Below are positions 1 through 9,145 of a stretch of DNA of 18,206 bases, piece after piece (the stretch's first letter is position 1; each line of letters opens with the position of its first letter). Source of the stretch: Isohypsibius dastychi (Eukaryota; Tardigrada; Eutardigrada; Parachela; Isohypsibiidae); contig JAQIWT010000554.1 of assembly GCA_034696485.1 (NCBI GenBank), forward strand, positions 1 to 18,206, given 5' to 3'. The notes beneath the pieces were generated by a model, which was given only the letters and a program-made list of their open reading frames with translations, did not search any database and had not been told where the DNA came from. The position numbers and the translations under genes are program-made.

Positions 1-47
1 AATTCATGAAAAACTACATCCCGTGTTCACCGAAATTGTTTTGACAG

Positions 48-1186
48 GTTTGCCGGATTTTTCGGCGTGGAACCGATCGCAAAAGATTCGGCTGTTCGTA
101 GCGAGTCTTGTTATCTACTTCTCCAAGGAGTGGCCGAGGAGGATTTCAACGTGATTCTCTCAGCACAAAACAGGTTCACTAGATTTTCGTAAGCAAATCC
201 CTGAATAAGCCCATCATTATGTTGTAGTGCGTTGTTTTGATTTCAGGTTGAGACGATTGCCGGAAAGCGGGAATGTCTGGCTCGACAATCCAGGGGCACT
301 TCATGAGCGAACCGTCGCGGTATTTCAGAGATTCATGCAGAGAACATTTGAGGAAAATAGCCTCGCTGAGCTGTTTGAATATACTGGAAGCACAAGTACG
401 TAGAGATGGACCATAAAATTGAATCACTTCAGAAATTCTGGTTTTCTCGCTGTGATTCCCCTGTTCCCGGTTTACATCTATTACACTTTTGCAGCGATTT
501 TCTGGGATGAATCGGTGGTTGTGGATCAGGCGGTCGCCGACAAACTTTCCCATTCGAAGAAACCAGATGGGCAGTGGACGCTGAAAAAACACGGATTCTT
601 CGCCGTGGCATGCGCAGTCCTTGAAGTGGACTGCAGTAGCTCCTTGCAGGAACAAAAGGCAACCAAGGACGCGTTCTGGTACTTGAATTTTGGCGGACAA
701 AATCTCTTCATATGCGTCAGATACGAGAACTTCCGTAACATAGACAAATTCTTGAAGCTATGCGAGGACGCGCATGAAACTGGCGAGGATCTTCCGGAGA
801 AGCCGGAGTTTGGAGTCACGGTAATGCCAAGCCAAATTTCCACAAAAACGATTTTTGGGTAATATGCATACTGCTCATTTCAGTTGGTAATTCAGAGCAA
901 AGAAGGACTATTGAAGAAAAGTGAAGCATTGGAGTTTCCTTTAATTGTATCGGACGATTCTCAGCACAAACAGATCAGCATTCCGTTGAACGTGTTCACA
1001 GGAGTGGACGACCTCGATGGAAGAAACGTGGTTTTATGTACCCGGATACTCGCGGACATGCTGGAAGAAACCTGTATCCAAGACGAACTATTTTCGATTG
1101 CCCCCAAAAAGCAGACTAGCGTGAAGAAAAAAGGCGTTAACTGGAATATCACGGTCTCGGATCACCATAGCATTAACGAACCTTGA
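48..1186 (+). CDS. Unrecognised protein, 3' part of a spliced gene (four exons seen)
   Basis: I reconstruct exons 48-188, 247-395, 495-820 and 884-1186. Junctions use GTAAGC, GTACGT and GTAATG donors and TTTCAG, TTTTGCAG and TTTCAG acceptors. All phases match and the frame runs to a TGA at 1184-1186. The 5' end is outside or before the window: no ATG precedes the first exon, and position 48 follows a TTGACAG acceptor. About 305 residues are visible. The protein is soluble-looking and acidic, with no membrane segment. Recognisable stretches are FWYLNFGGQNLFICVRYENF in exon 3 and a lysine-rich tail (KKQTSVKKKG) near the end. I do not recognise the family. It converges with F-box gene A, whose stop lies about 140 bases away. 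Confidence is good that it is coding, because four exons join in frame, and nil for function. Confidence 0.72.
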
Positions 1187-1309
1187 GAGAGTACTCTGTA
1201 AATGTCTTCATTGGAATGCAAGAATTGTTTATTTTGTGCACTCTCGCGGTATTTTCCTGCATGAATAGCGTTCAGCTATAGATTATTGATATCGAAAAAC
1301 TTCAATGAA

Positions 1310-1315
1310 AATAAA
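1310..1315 (+). terminator. Poly(A) signal AATAAA of the 48-1186 gene
   Basis: A canonical AATAAA hexamer lies 124 bases after the stop codon of the + strand gene. It sits only 12 bases before the end of the convergent F-box gene A. It is the best candidate 3'-end signal for the + strand gene. The opposite gene carries its own AATAAA overlapping its TAA stop. Confidence 0.55.
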
Positions 1316-1326
1316 AACATGGCTAT

Positions 1327-2554
1327 TTATTTCCTCGAATCTCTATTTTTGAGCCTACATATGCTATTTTTCCCACCGCGCCTGACATTGATCCACCACT
1401 GTGTGAAACGTTCTTCTGCGACGAAAATATGTGCGGCATTCAACAGCTCTCTTTGTACACTAGCGCTCAGATCTTTGATCGAAGATTCGTTGATCGGCTT
1501 CTGTGGCTTCGGCAAAGGTTTCAGTGGTTCCCAGGGTATCCTAGAAAAATCAGATGGAATCGCACGTAACACGGCCATCGTAACAAACTCATACCCGGCG
1601 ATAATTTTGCGGAAGCGATAAACATTATCCGGGTTGTTCTGAACTTGACAAATCAGATCCAAGAGGTTGTTCTTCTCTTCGGCATTCAGAGGTTCCGACT
1701 TTGCTTGTATGATTTCCCATATATGGATAAGGACTTGCTCTTTTGTCATCCGTAAATCAACTTCCGCATGATCGACAGCAACCTTCCGCGTCGGAGTAGG
1801 TCCATATTCGAATCCCTGGTAAACGATATTACACAAGCAGGCGTCCAGGAGTCTGATGCTGGCAATGTTGTCCATCGGGAAATCTTTTGGTTTCTAAATG
1901 ACGAATTGACATCAGCCACGTTCACATAACGAACAAAATGCAATGACTTACGCGGAATGCAAGGAAACTCAGCGCAACACGATGAAAAATAACTCGCACT
2001 GGCTTCTGAAGTAATCCTTCCGTGAACAACTGGTTTACTGCTATGAAAAAATGATCGGAAACACGATCGGCTTCTCTCCCGTCCAAATATCCAAGCTTGT
2101 CTGGGTTGGATTCATCAGTCAGAAATATGCATTCTGCTTGGTGTTTTCTCCCAATGCCGAGATACGGCTCAAAGTACAGCAGCTGGATCACAATTCCCTT
2201 AAAATTATGGGAGAACCACTGTTGCTTCGGAAGCAGGGATCGATCGATTTTGACAAATTTGAGCAGCTCGCGTGAATTTACCAGAATGTCGTTCCATCTT
2301 GTGCAAACTCTGAAATTAAGACGTCAGAAGAGTTCAGAAAATAGCGGCGAATACAGCTGCAAAAATGCTAGCCCGGGCTAGCATTTCAACTGTAAGGGCC
2401 CTTACAGTTCAGCTCTTCTCCGTGAATAAGAATCGACTTTCAAGAATATATGGATCAAGATCTCGTCAGGCAAGTCGTTGATATTCGGATAATGCTGTTG
2501 CTCATGCACTTCTCCAAATACGGAGTCAATATCCTCGCTATGCTCCTCGCTCAT
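1327..2554 (-). CDS. F-box protein, copy A (four exons, 339 aa)
   Basis: Minus-strand exons are 2406-2554, 1952-2309, 1595-1893 and 1327-1540, joined in frame from ATG at 2554 to TAA at 1327-1329. The F-box covers about residues 25-70: NINDLPDEILIHIF is in exon 1 and VCTRWNDILVNSRELLKFVKI begins exon 2. F-box proteins normally bind SKP1 and present substrates to an SCF ubiquitin ligase. The rest is a shared but unrecognised C-terminal region, with GYLDGREADRVSDHFF, FRKIIAG, the proline-rich WEPLKPLPKPQKP and FTQWW; it may be a nematode F-box-associated substrate domain. Intron 3 (1541-1594) is 54 nt and stop-free, so it can be misread as exon; splicing it gives GIPWEPL, as in the sister copies. 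Intron 1 holds two palindromes. The stop overlaps an AATAAA. Copies B and C are intact paralogues. Confidence 0.85.
2363..2409. repeat. Two adjacent perfect palindromes in intron 1 of F-box A
   Basis: Positions 2363-2386 form a perfect 24-nt palindrome (left arm AAATGCTAGCCC). Positions 2388-2409 form a perfect 22-nt palindrome (left arm AACTGTAAGGG). A single base separates them. The second one overlaps the exon 1 donor. The sister introns contain only AAATGCTAGC followed directly by a CTTTACAGTT-like stretch, so copy A appears to have gained inverted copies of both ancestral arms. Confidence 0.95.
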
Positions 2555-3404
2555 TTTCGTTGTGTTGATCAGTCAATCTACGTTCAGATAGATTATCAGT
2601 GGGCTCATGAAATAAGACGAAGACGTCGACAAAAATGCGAACGAAATCATAACGTAAACTAAAGCTGAGGATCTGGTTGGTGGAAGGGTAGGGCTGGTTA
2701 CTAGTTCAACTGTAACGGGTATCTTCTGTGGTCAACCGGAAGTGTGAACGTAGACGGTTATGCCGACGGAGAAATTAAATAATGGAATGCTGTCACTTGT
2801 TTTGCTCCAAGAACTTTGAGATAAGGAACGATCATGTTAAATCCGGTCAGCTGCCATGAGCGCAGCCATCTGCTACCGAATGAAGAGCCCACGCACCAAA
2901 CCTGACAAGAACTTCTTCAGATCGACTCCGTGCCATTGATGCCCCTCGAATCCTTGGCCAATTTTATCCCATTTATCTGTTTCAAACTACCGCGAAGTGA
3001 AACCATTTCATGAGTTCTACTTACTCCAAAAAAAATAAACTTAACCATCTGGTAACCTGTTAGGATTAGTGAATCCTTCTTCGGACCCCATCGATTGCTC
3101 TCAACTACGGAATCTTCTGTCGGCTACGCGATTATCACATGAATAACATAAACTGTCAAACTCCATTTAATATTGAAGCCATTAATCAACCAGAAGTCCA
3201 ACGAATAAAAAACAAAAAAGAACCAAAGGTCAAGTACTTACTGACCCCAGTAGAATAAGTTCAGTGGTTTTTAAATTGACAGTTTCCAATCTGCTTAGAA
3301 TGTGAATTGCAAATTAAAATTTGCATTCAAGATTCAAACAATCTTCAATAACACATAGACACGACACAAAGAAGAAATTCACAAAAATTATCTTGCGATC
3401 TGCG
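2555..3404 (-). other. F-box A 5' flank and decayed middle block (unit 1)
   Basis: The first 150-200 bases upstream of the ATG are conserved with units 2 and 3, for example GGAAGGGTAGGGCTGGTTAC near 2682, and are the likely promoter/5' UTR. Further upstream on the minus strand are remnants also found in unit 3. One, about 2915-2965, reads EGHQWHGVDLKKFLSG. Another, near 3060-3120, matches the unit 3 exon-like stretch at 10806-10883 but carries an indel. A third, near 3260-3320, matches the exon-like stretch at 11021-11083 but its acceptor TTTGCAG has become TTTGCAA. I see no intact gene here. Confidence 0.6.
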
Positions 3405-3927
3405 TCAGGTTAGTCTACGTAGTTGACTTTCGGTCCTCGCTGAGAAACACATCCGTTCAAACCGCAACGACGAGGCAAACCAGGGAAAATTTGTGTAATC
3501 TGGTGTAATGCGCTCCCATTTTGAAGATCCGAAAACGATGGGAAAATCCTGAACACAGAAAATGATCCAGTTTCCAGTCCATCGTCGGTAATCCATGGTG
3601 ATCGCAAACCACTCTGATGGGGCAAATGAATTCAAACAGAACCTCCACCCCCAAAACAGAATATCCATCCGTAATCCAGATGTCCACTTGAATTTTTCCA
3701 CACGAAACATCGCACTTCGAAAAATTCACCTCAAACCTGGAGATATTTGCTCGAGTAATTACACATTCCCGGCTCGTTCGCTCGTCAGGTTTGGCAATCC
3801 AAATCGGCATTTCAAGCAGCCCCGGACCTTTGATTCGGACCACCATATTTACCGAATAAGTTTTTCTCGGGAGATTCACGAAGCACAGCATGCAACTCCG
3901 ATTCTCAACAACTTGTCCAAGCATCAT
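3405..3927 (-). pseudogene. Segment X, unit 1: conserved open sequence of unknown function
   Basis: On the minus strand an open frame runs 3927-3457 (156 codons) from MMLGQVVENRSCML through PIWIAKPDERTSRECVITRA. Downstream, a second frame (3710-3405) is also open and contains APSEWFAITMDYRRWTG and SSLRFERMCFSART. The unit 3 copy conserves both pieces, with mostly conservative changes (E/K, T/A, I/V), but not one continuous frame. This suggests an older spliced or frameshifted gene rather than a current simple ORF. It starts just after an ACCATAG acceptor-like site downstream of RNase H-like exon 2, so it could once have been a 3' exon of that gene. I do not recognise the family. Confidence 0.4.
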
Positions 3928-4004
3928 CTATGGTGTTGTCGAAACTTGAACTTTAGTCACGCACATTGCCGCTTCTATCCACTCAAATCGTGACCATGAC
4001 TTAC

Positions 4005-4548
4005 GAAGCGGACTCTGGTCTCTTTCATTTCCGCCAGTACTTCCTCAAACAGTTCACCATGCTTGACATCACCTCGGTTCACGGTTCTCCAGCCATTCTG
4101 TTACCAGCGTGGCAACCAGGTGATCACCGCTACAAAAGGAAGAACTGTCGTTAATGCAGCAGAAGGTTGTAGCAACACAAATTATCAATCGATTCAAATT
4201 TAATGTCCTGTATCTTAATCTGACTTTGAATGCGGAGACGCCTTAGTTGAAATTGTATTAAAAAAAGAGAATCGCTTGTGAATGGGATAACAGCTCACCC
4301 TTAACCAGAATCTGATTTGTTGACGATACATCCAGTTGTTTCCAGTCCTTCGCTCGAGCAGGATCAGCCATGAGCATCTTCCCGCTGATGACAGCTTCGA
4401 TGGCGGCACAAAGTTCAGCTTCCGCAGCAGTGGTCCAGAATCGTAACATTTCGCGAAGTTCTTGTGTGACGCGAAGTCCGAGCATTCACTTGCCGTTACT
4501 GAAACAAGAGCCATGGATATCTACGATCAAGTCAACCGGTGCTCGTAT
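4005..4548 (-). pseudogene. RNase H-like pseudogene RH-1 (unit 1)
   Basis: Two exons are recognisable by comparison with RH-3: 4299-4548 and 4005-4129. The former start codon is ATA at 4546-4548. After VDIHGSCFSNGK there is a TGA at 4486-4488 and loss of the following glycine-rich strand. A 16-nt deletion shared with RH-2 shifts frame before AEAELCAAIEAVISG. Exon 2 has an in-frame TAA at 4101-4103, where RH-3 has a glutamine codon (RWQQNGWKT region). The third exon (FKVQGDK in RH-3) was not found; segment X follows instead. Splice sites remain (GTGAGC, TTTGTAG, GTAAGT). A truncated product could start at 4485 but would still hit the 4101 stop. It is a clear relic. Confidence 0.85.
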
Positions 4549-4723
4549 TTTGCAGGTTCGGAATGTTTGCGGATGGTGGGTTAACAGAAGAGGTCACCAT
4601 TTTAGCAGCTGCAGGCAGCGATGGAATGTTGCACTCCGAGATGGTCATTTTTATCAAGAACAGTGCCTGGCTTCTGATTGTTGTGATGAAATATTGTTAT
4701 AAAATCAAAACCGTGACAAGAAT
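4549..4723. other. Unit 1/unit 2 junction
   Basis: Positions 4549-4644 match the 5' flank of RH-3, and 4645-4723 match the 3' flank of F-box C. The switch follows CTCCGAGATGG. No gene is seen in this spacer. F-box B ends at 4724. Confidence 0.7.
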
Positions 4724-5926
4724 TCATTCCCGCGACTCTCGGTTCTTAAAGCGATATGGGCTATTTTTACCACCGCGCCTGACCTTGATCCACCACTGTG
4801 TGAAACGTTCTTCTGCGATGAAAATATGTGCGGCATTTAACAGCTCCCTTTGTACACTAACACTCAGATCTTGAATCGAAGATTCGCTGATCGGCTTCTG
4901 TGGCTTCGGCAAAGGTTTCAGGGGTTCCCAGGGCAGCCTAGAAAAGTTAAAATGAAATCGTATGAAACACGGCCATCGTAGCAAACTCATACCCGGCGAT
5001 AATTTTGCGGAAGCGGTACACATTATCCGGGTTGTTTTGAACTTTACAAATCAGATCCAAGAGGTTGTTCTTCTCTTCGGCATTCAGAGGTTCCGACTTC
5101 GTTTGTATAATATCCCATAAACTCATCAGGACTTGATCTTTCGTCATCCGAAAATCAACTTCCGCATGATCGACAGCAACCTTCCGCGTCGGAGTAGGTC
5201 CATATTCGAATCCCTGGTAAACAATATTACACAAGCAAGCATCCACAAATTTGATGCTGGCAATGTTGTCCATCGGGAAATCTTTTGGTTTCTGTATGAA
5301 GAATTGACATCAGCCACATTCATACTTATCAGGAATAAATGACAAACTTACGCGGAACGCAAGGAAACTCAGCGAAACACGATGACAAACGATTCGCACA
5401 GGCTTCTGAAGCAATCCACTCGTGAAGCAGTGCTCGACGAGTTTAAAAAAATGATCAGAAACACAGTCGGCTTCTCTCCCGTCCAAATATCCGAGCTTGT
5501 CTGGGTTGGATTCATCAGTCAGAAATATACATTCCGCTTGGTATTTCCTCCCGATGCCCAGATATTGCTCGAAATACTTGAACTGTATCAGGATTCCCTT
5601 GAAATTATGGGAGAACGTCTGTCGCTCCGGAAGTAGGGATCGATCGATCTTGACAAATTTAAGCAGCTCGCGTGAATTCACCAGAATGTCATTCCATCTT
5701 GTGCAGACTCTGAAAAAGAACAGCAAATGTAAGCGCACAGTGCTTCATAATATACTGCAAAAAATGCTAGCTCTCACACTTCAGCTCTTCTCCGTGAAAG
5801 AGAATCGACTTTCAAGAATATATGGATCAAGATCTCGTCAGGCAAGTCGTTAATATTCGGATAATGCTGTTGTTCCTGTACTTCTCCAAATCCAGAATCA
5901 CTTTCCTCGCTAAGCTTAGCGCTCAT
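4724..5926 (-). CDS. F-box protein, copy B (four exons, 339 aa)
   Basis: Minus-strand exons are 5778-5926, 5352-5709, 4993-5291 and 4724-4937. They join from ATG (MSAKLSEESDSGFGEVQEQQ) to TGA at 4724-4726. The F-box has LPDEILIHIFLKVDSLSRRR in exon 1 and VCTRWNDILVNSRELLKFVK in exon 2. Read without splicing, this copy seems broken: between 4938 and 4992 there is a TAA and a one-base gain relative to A and C. That interval starts GTATGAG and ends TTTTCTAG on the minus strand, so it is best taken as a 55-nt intron. Removing it restores IIAGLPWEPLKPLPKPQKP and the FTQWW tail. If it were not spliced, the protein would end about 80 residues early. The donor of intron 1 is GTGAGA. The likely role is an SCF substrate adaptor, as in the other copies. 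Confidence 0.82.
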
Positions 5927-6125
5927 ATTCGCCGAGTTAATCAGTAGATCCACGCTAAAAAAATGGCAGGCTCATGAAATAAGACGAAAACGAACACAAA
6001 ATGCGAACGAAATCAAATCGTAAACTAAAGCTGAGGACCTTGTTGGTAGAAGGGTAGGGCTGGTTACTAACAGAACTGTAACGGGTAGAATACTCAACAG
6101 AAAGTGTGAATATCACACCGAATTT
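5927..6125 (-). promoter_or_regulatory. Conserved 5' flank of F-box B
   Basis: About 190 bases upstream of the ATG match the same positions before F-box A and F-box C, including AAATGCGAACGAAATCAAA and AGAAGGGTAGGGCTGGTTAC on the + strand. Homology stops near 6110-6125, where fibronectin-type sequence takes over. This is the likely promoter/5' UTR. I cannot point to a defined TATA box or trans-splice acceptor. Confidence 0.45.
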
Positions 6126-6390
6126 ATTATTACGATCGTCCTGGATCAACTCCAAATGCTTTAGAAAGACAGAGAAACCAGTAATAAAAAAGAGGAAGCC
6201 ATTGCTATCAAGGCAAAGAAACCATGAGTTAAGAAAGTCGGCCAAAATAAAGAGCTGGTTGCCGGTTCGGATCGAAGCTACCATCTTCTGCTGTAAGCAG
6301 CACCGGACAAGATGCCGTAATACGTAGTAAAAGGTCTCAATCCAAAAATCGTCATTCAGTATTCCCGGTCGCATTCGAACCTTTTGGAGT

Positions 6391-7973
6391 TTATCGGATC
6401 TGCGTGCTTCCTTCAGGATCTAGGAATACTTTTCTACCGTTATATGAAACAGGGTACCTTGATGGAATAATGACCAATGGTGGCTTCCAACGCAAAGTAA
6501 TCGAATCTTTTGTATCCACCACGAGCTGAATATCTCAGGGCACTTTTTAAAGATCGACCTCACAAACAACTTTGCGCGACAGCCGACCGACGCTGCGTGA
6601 TGTTTTTCCAGCAACGTAGACTGCGTTATTCCGACCCGCTTCGAGACTGGACAGATAAGCTGAGGACGTGTCAGTATCCACATTTCCGGCATGCGTACAC
6701 AAACTTCTAGGATTTTTCACGAAACCTGGAGAATTCACCAGTTCTTCAATATCCTAGCACAGCAGAATAAAGGTACAAAAGGTCACCAACTTACTCGGTA
6801 ACCAGAAATCTCTCAGGGCAGGTGAGTCGCTAACTGGGCTCCACCAAACGAGAACGTGAGTATTGTTAATAGCGGCAGCTCGAACATTTTCCGGGGAAGG
6901 AGTGACTATCAAGTCATTATGTTAATTGTTATTCGGGATGCGTGTTAAGGGAATGTGGGAAAAATCGAGCTACTGTAGTTACCTTCTGTTGGTGTTGTGA
7001 TGACGATATTCTGGCTGACCTTTCCTTGCCCTTTTTTCGTCCAAGCAGATATGTTCTTTCCGCGGTTCCAAGTTATCAACGTCGAACTGAGTTGGTCTTG
7101 ATGGTTGTTCAATTCGTGTCAAAATACATGGTATACTGGGCAATCAGGCCATTCTAAAGTTCGCGTATCCGCGGGTCCTATGTGAAAAGAGCTGGTGATG
7201 GCGAGGCAAATAGAAAAGATATACTGAGGTACACCGATTGGAACTAAAAAACCGGAAGAGTTGTAAGCCTGAACTAAAATAAAGTTCATTTTAGCCGAAA
7301 ACTTACTTCCCTCCGGCATGGATATATCGATGATGGCATCCGTTCCAGCTCGCCGGGCGCCTACAGCAGCAACGCAAAATCCGTACACAATACCGCGGCC
7401 TGATTAAAAAATTACTCTGAAGACAACACTTTCTGACATTTCCAACGTTCTGACATACCTTGGGAACCCGTGGTTCCCGTGGTCCACTTCTCCTGCCATA
7501 CGCGACATGGTAACCTTTCAATGTTCCGTACGTTTGATCCGGTTTCTTCCAGAACAGCCTTACCAAAACTTTGTCTTGATCCTCAGAAACACGTACAACT
7601 TCAATTTTCGGTGGACCAGGAACCCCAGGAGGAGTCTTGACATTTCTGATTTTGGTCAGCTCTCCATCGCCGGAGCGAGTATATCTTGAGAATATGTCCT
7701 AAATGATCGATATTAACAAACTGAGAGAAAAGAGATTTCTCACCTGAATGTTGTAATCTATGTCCCGTTCAAATTCAGTGATCGTAATAATTCTGCCTGC
7801 ATTTCCGTCCACGATGTTGTATGGGTACGTGTTGCCAACCAGTTCGTCGCGGTCGTCAACTGGTTGCAGGAAGATCAAGTAACCTCGAATAATTTCATTC
7901 TTTCCTTTAGGCGCCGGTAGAAGGCAGTCAGCGTCAACAGATATGACATTGTCTTTTATTGGACTCACTGGTA
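6391..7973 (-). pseudogene. Fibronectin type III exons of a receptor-like gene, decayed
   Basis: Minus-strand exon-like pieces: 7744-7973 (IIRGYLIFLQPVDDRDELVG, ITEFERDIDYNIQ); 7459-7698 (SRYTRSGDGELTK, then TPPGVPGPPKIEVVRVSEDQ, VRLFWKKPDQTYGTLKGYHV); 7307-7399 (YGFCVAAVGARRAGTDAI); about 6983-7140 (FDVDNLEPRKEH, then AWTKKGQGKVSQNIVITTPT in another frame); 6795-6905 (PENVRAAAINNTHVLVWW); about 6547-6753 (YLSSLEAGRN, VYVAGKTSRSVGRLS); 6391-6525 (DSITLRWKPP, VFLDPEGSTQI). These are parts of four or five FN3 domains. The first junction joins in frame, but later ones are out of phase or interrupted by stops. Near 6200-6240 a hydrophobic stretch (ALIAMASSFLLLVSLSF) resembles a membrane segment. 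LAR-type receptor phosphatases and DCC/sidekick-type receptors have such repeats; I cannot decide between them. The piece starts and ends inside the gene and looks like a transposed or duplicated fragment. Confidence 0.7.
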
Positions 7974-8211
7974 CTAAAAATCATCATTATAACCACTGTA
8001 CTTGCTGCCGTTTTCATAGTTTAAAAACCGGTACAAGGGTCACACATGTAACTTTCGATTTCTGCTTGGCAGCCCTGCCAAAATACGCAAGATTGCAAAG
8101 TAAGTTGGAGTTAGAGGAGAAATCAAGATTCCACCACCAAAAACTGCGCTTTTAACAAAGTCCGACACTCGAAAACTATATTCTCATGCCGAAAACTATA
8201 ACTCGTACCTA
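7974..8211. other. Spacer between FN3 fragment and segment X remnant
   Basis: A short minus-strand stretch after a TTTGGCAG acceptor-like site (about 8025-8075) could be one more exon of the FN3 gene, but it is too short and unmotivated to assign. I see nothing else here. Confidence 0.3.
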
Positions 8212-8356
8212 TTCCGTGTAATCTGGCGCTATGCGCTCCAGCATTGAAGATCCAAAAGTGGCGGAAAAATCATGAGGGCAGAAAATAATGATCCAGTTTC
8301 CAGTCCATTGTCGGCAATCATTGGTTAACGCAAACCATTCTGACGGGGCGATATAC
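8212..8356 (-). pseudogene. Segment X remnant, unit 2
   Basis: About 145 bases match segment X of units 1 and 3 (GTAATCTGGCGCTATGCGCTCC at its start and TGACGGGGCG at its end on the + strand). The remainder of segment X is deleted, and the homology resumes at CGAGACTTGAACTCC just before RH-2. With the missing part upstream and FN3 sequence downstream, only a fossil is left. Confidence 0.6.
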
Positions 8357-8419
8357 TAGTAGTCGAGACTTGAACTCCAATCACGCTCATTGCCGCTTCT
8401 ATCAATTCAAATGACTTAT

Positions 8420-8981
8420 GAAGCGGACTCTGGTCCTTTTCGTTTCCGCCAGTAATTCTTCAAACAGTACACGATGCTTGACATCACCTCCCTTCGCGGT
8501 CTTCCAGCCGTTCTGCAGCCAGCGTCGCAGCCAGGGGATCACCGCTACAAAAGAAAGAACTGCTATTATAGTGCAGAAGAAGGTTGTTGCAACACAAATT
8601 ATCAATCGATCCAAATTTACTGTCCAATAACTTAATCTGACTTTGAATGCGGAAACGCGTTAGTTGAAACTGTTTTGAAAAAAAATGAGAATCGCTTGTG
8701 AATGGGATAACAGCTCACCTTTAACCAGAATCTGATTTGTTGACGATACATCCAGTTGTTTCCAGTCCTTTGCTCGAGCAGGATCCGCCATGAGTATCTT
8801 CCCGCTGATGACAGCTTCGATGGCGGCACACAGTTCAGCTTCTGGAGCAGTGGTCCGGAATCGTAACATTTCGCGAAGGTATTACGTGCAGTATGACACG
8901 AAGTGAAAGCATCCACTTTGCCGTTATTGAAACAAGAGCCATGGATACAGTATCTACGATCAAGTCAAACAGTGCTCGCAT
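8420..8981 (-). pseudogene. RNase H-like pseudogene RH-2 (unit 2)
   Basis: Recognisable exons are 8719-8981 and 8420-8544. The ATG (8979-8981) survives and MRALFDLIVD follows. A five-base insertion relative to RH-3 then breaks the frame, so HGSCFNNGKVDA is read in another phase. The glycine-rich strand is missing and the 16-nt deletion shared with RH-1 shifts frame again before PEAELCAAIEAVISG. Exon 2 is open (LQNGWKTAKGGDVKHRVLFE), but its donor is ATAAGT instead of GTAAGT (base 8419). No third exon is present. These lesions differ from those of RH-1, apart from the shared 16-nt loss and the missing strand. Confidence 0.85.
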
Positions 8982-9145
8982 TTTGCAGGTTTGAAATGTT
9001 GTAGGATGTCAAGTGGATGGAAAAGGTCACCGTTCGGCAAAGATGAAATGTTTTACTCCGAGATGGTTATTTTTCTCAAGAACAGTGCTTGGCTTCTGAC
9101 TATTGTGATGAAATATTGTTACAAATTCAAGGCCTTGGTGAGAAT

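Noticed and set aside
3595-3993. + strand ORF of 132 codons opposite segment X
   Set aside because: The minus-strand reading shows more conservative substitutions between units 1 and 3, and the + frame has no recognisable motif or matching start in both units.
4724-5023. Separate 99-codon minus-strand ORF overlapping the end of F-box B
   Set aside because: It is the last exon of F-box B read through its predicted intron 3 in a shifted frame; splicing 4938-4992 joins it to the upstream exon.
5955-6374. 139-codon minus-strand ORF as a membrane protein
   Set aside because: It spans the boundary between FN3 remnants and the F-box B 5' flank and so is a chance frame; the hydrophobic stretch is better read in the adjacent frame as a decayed receptor membrane segment.
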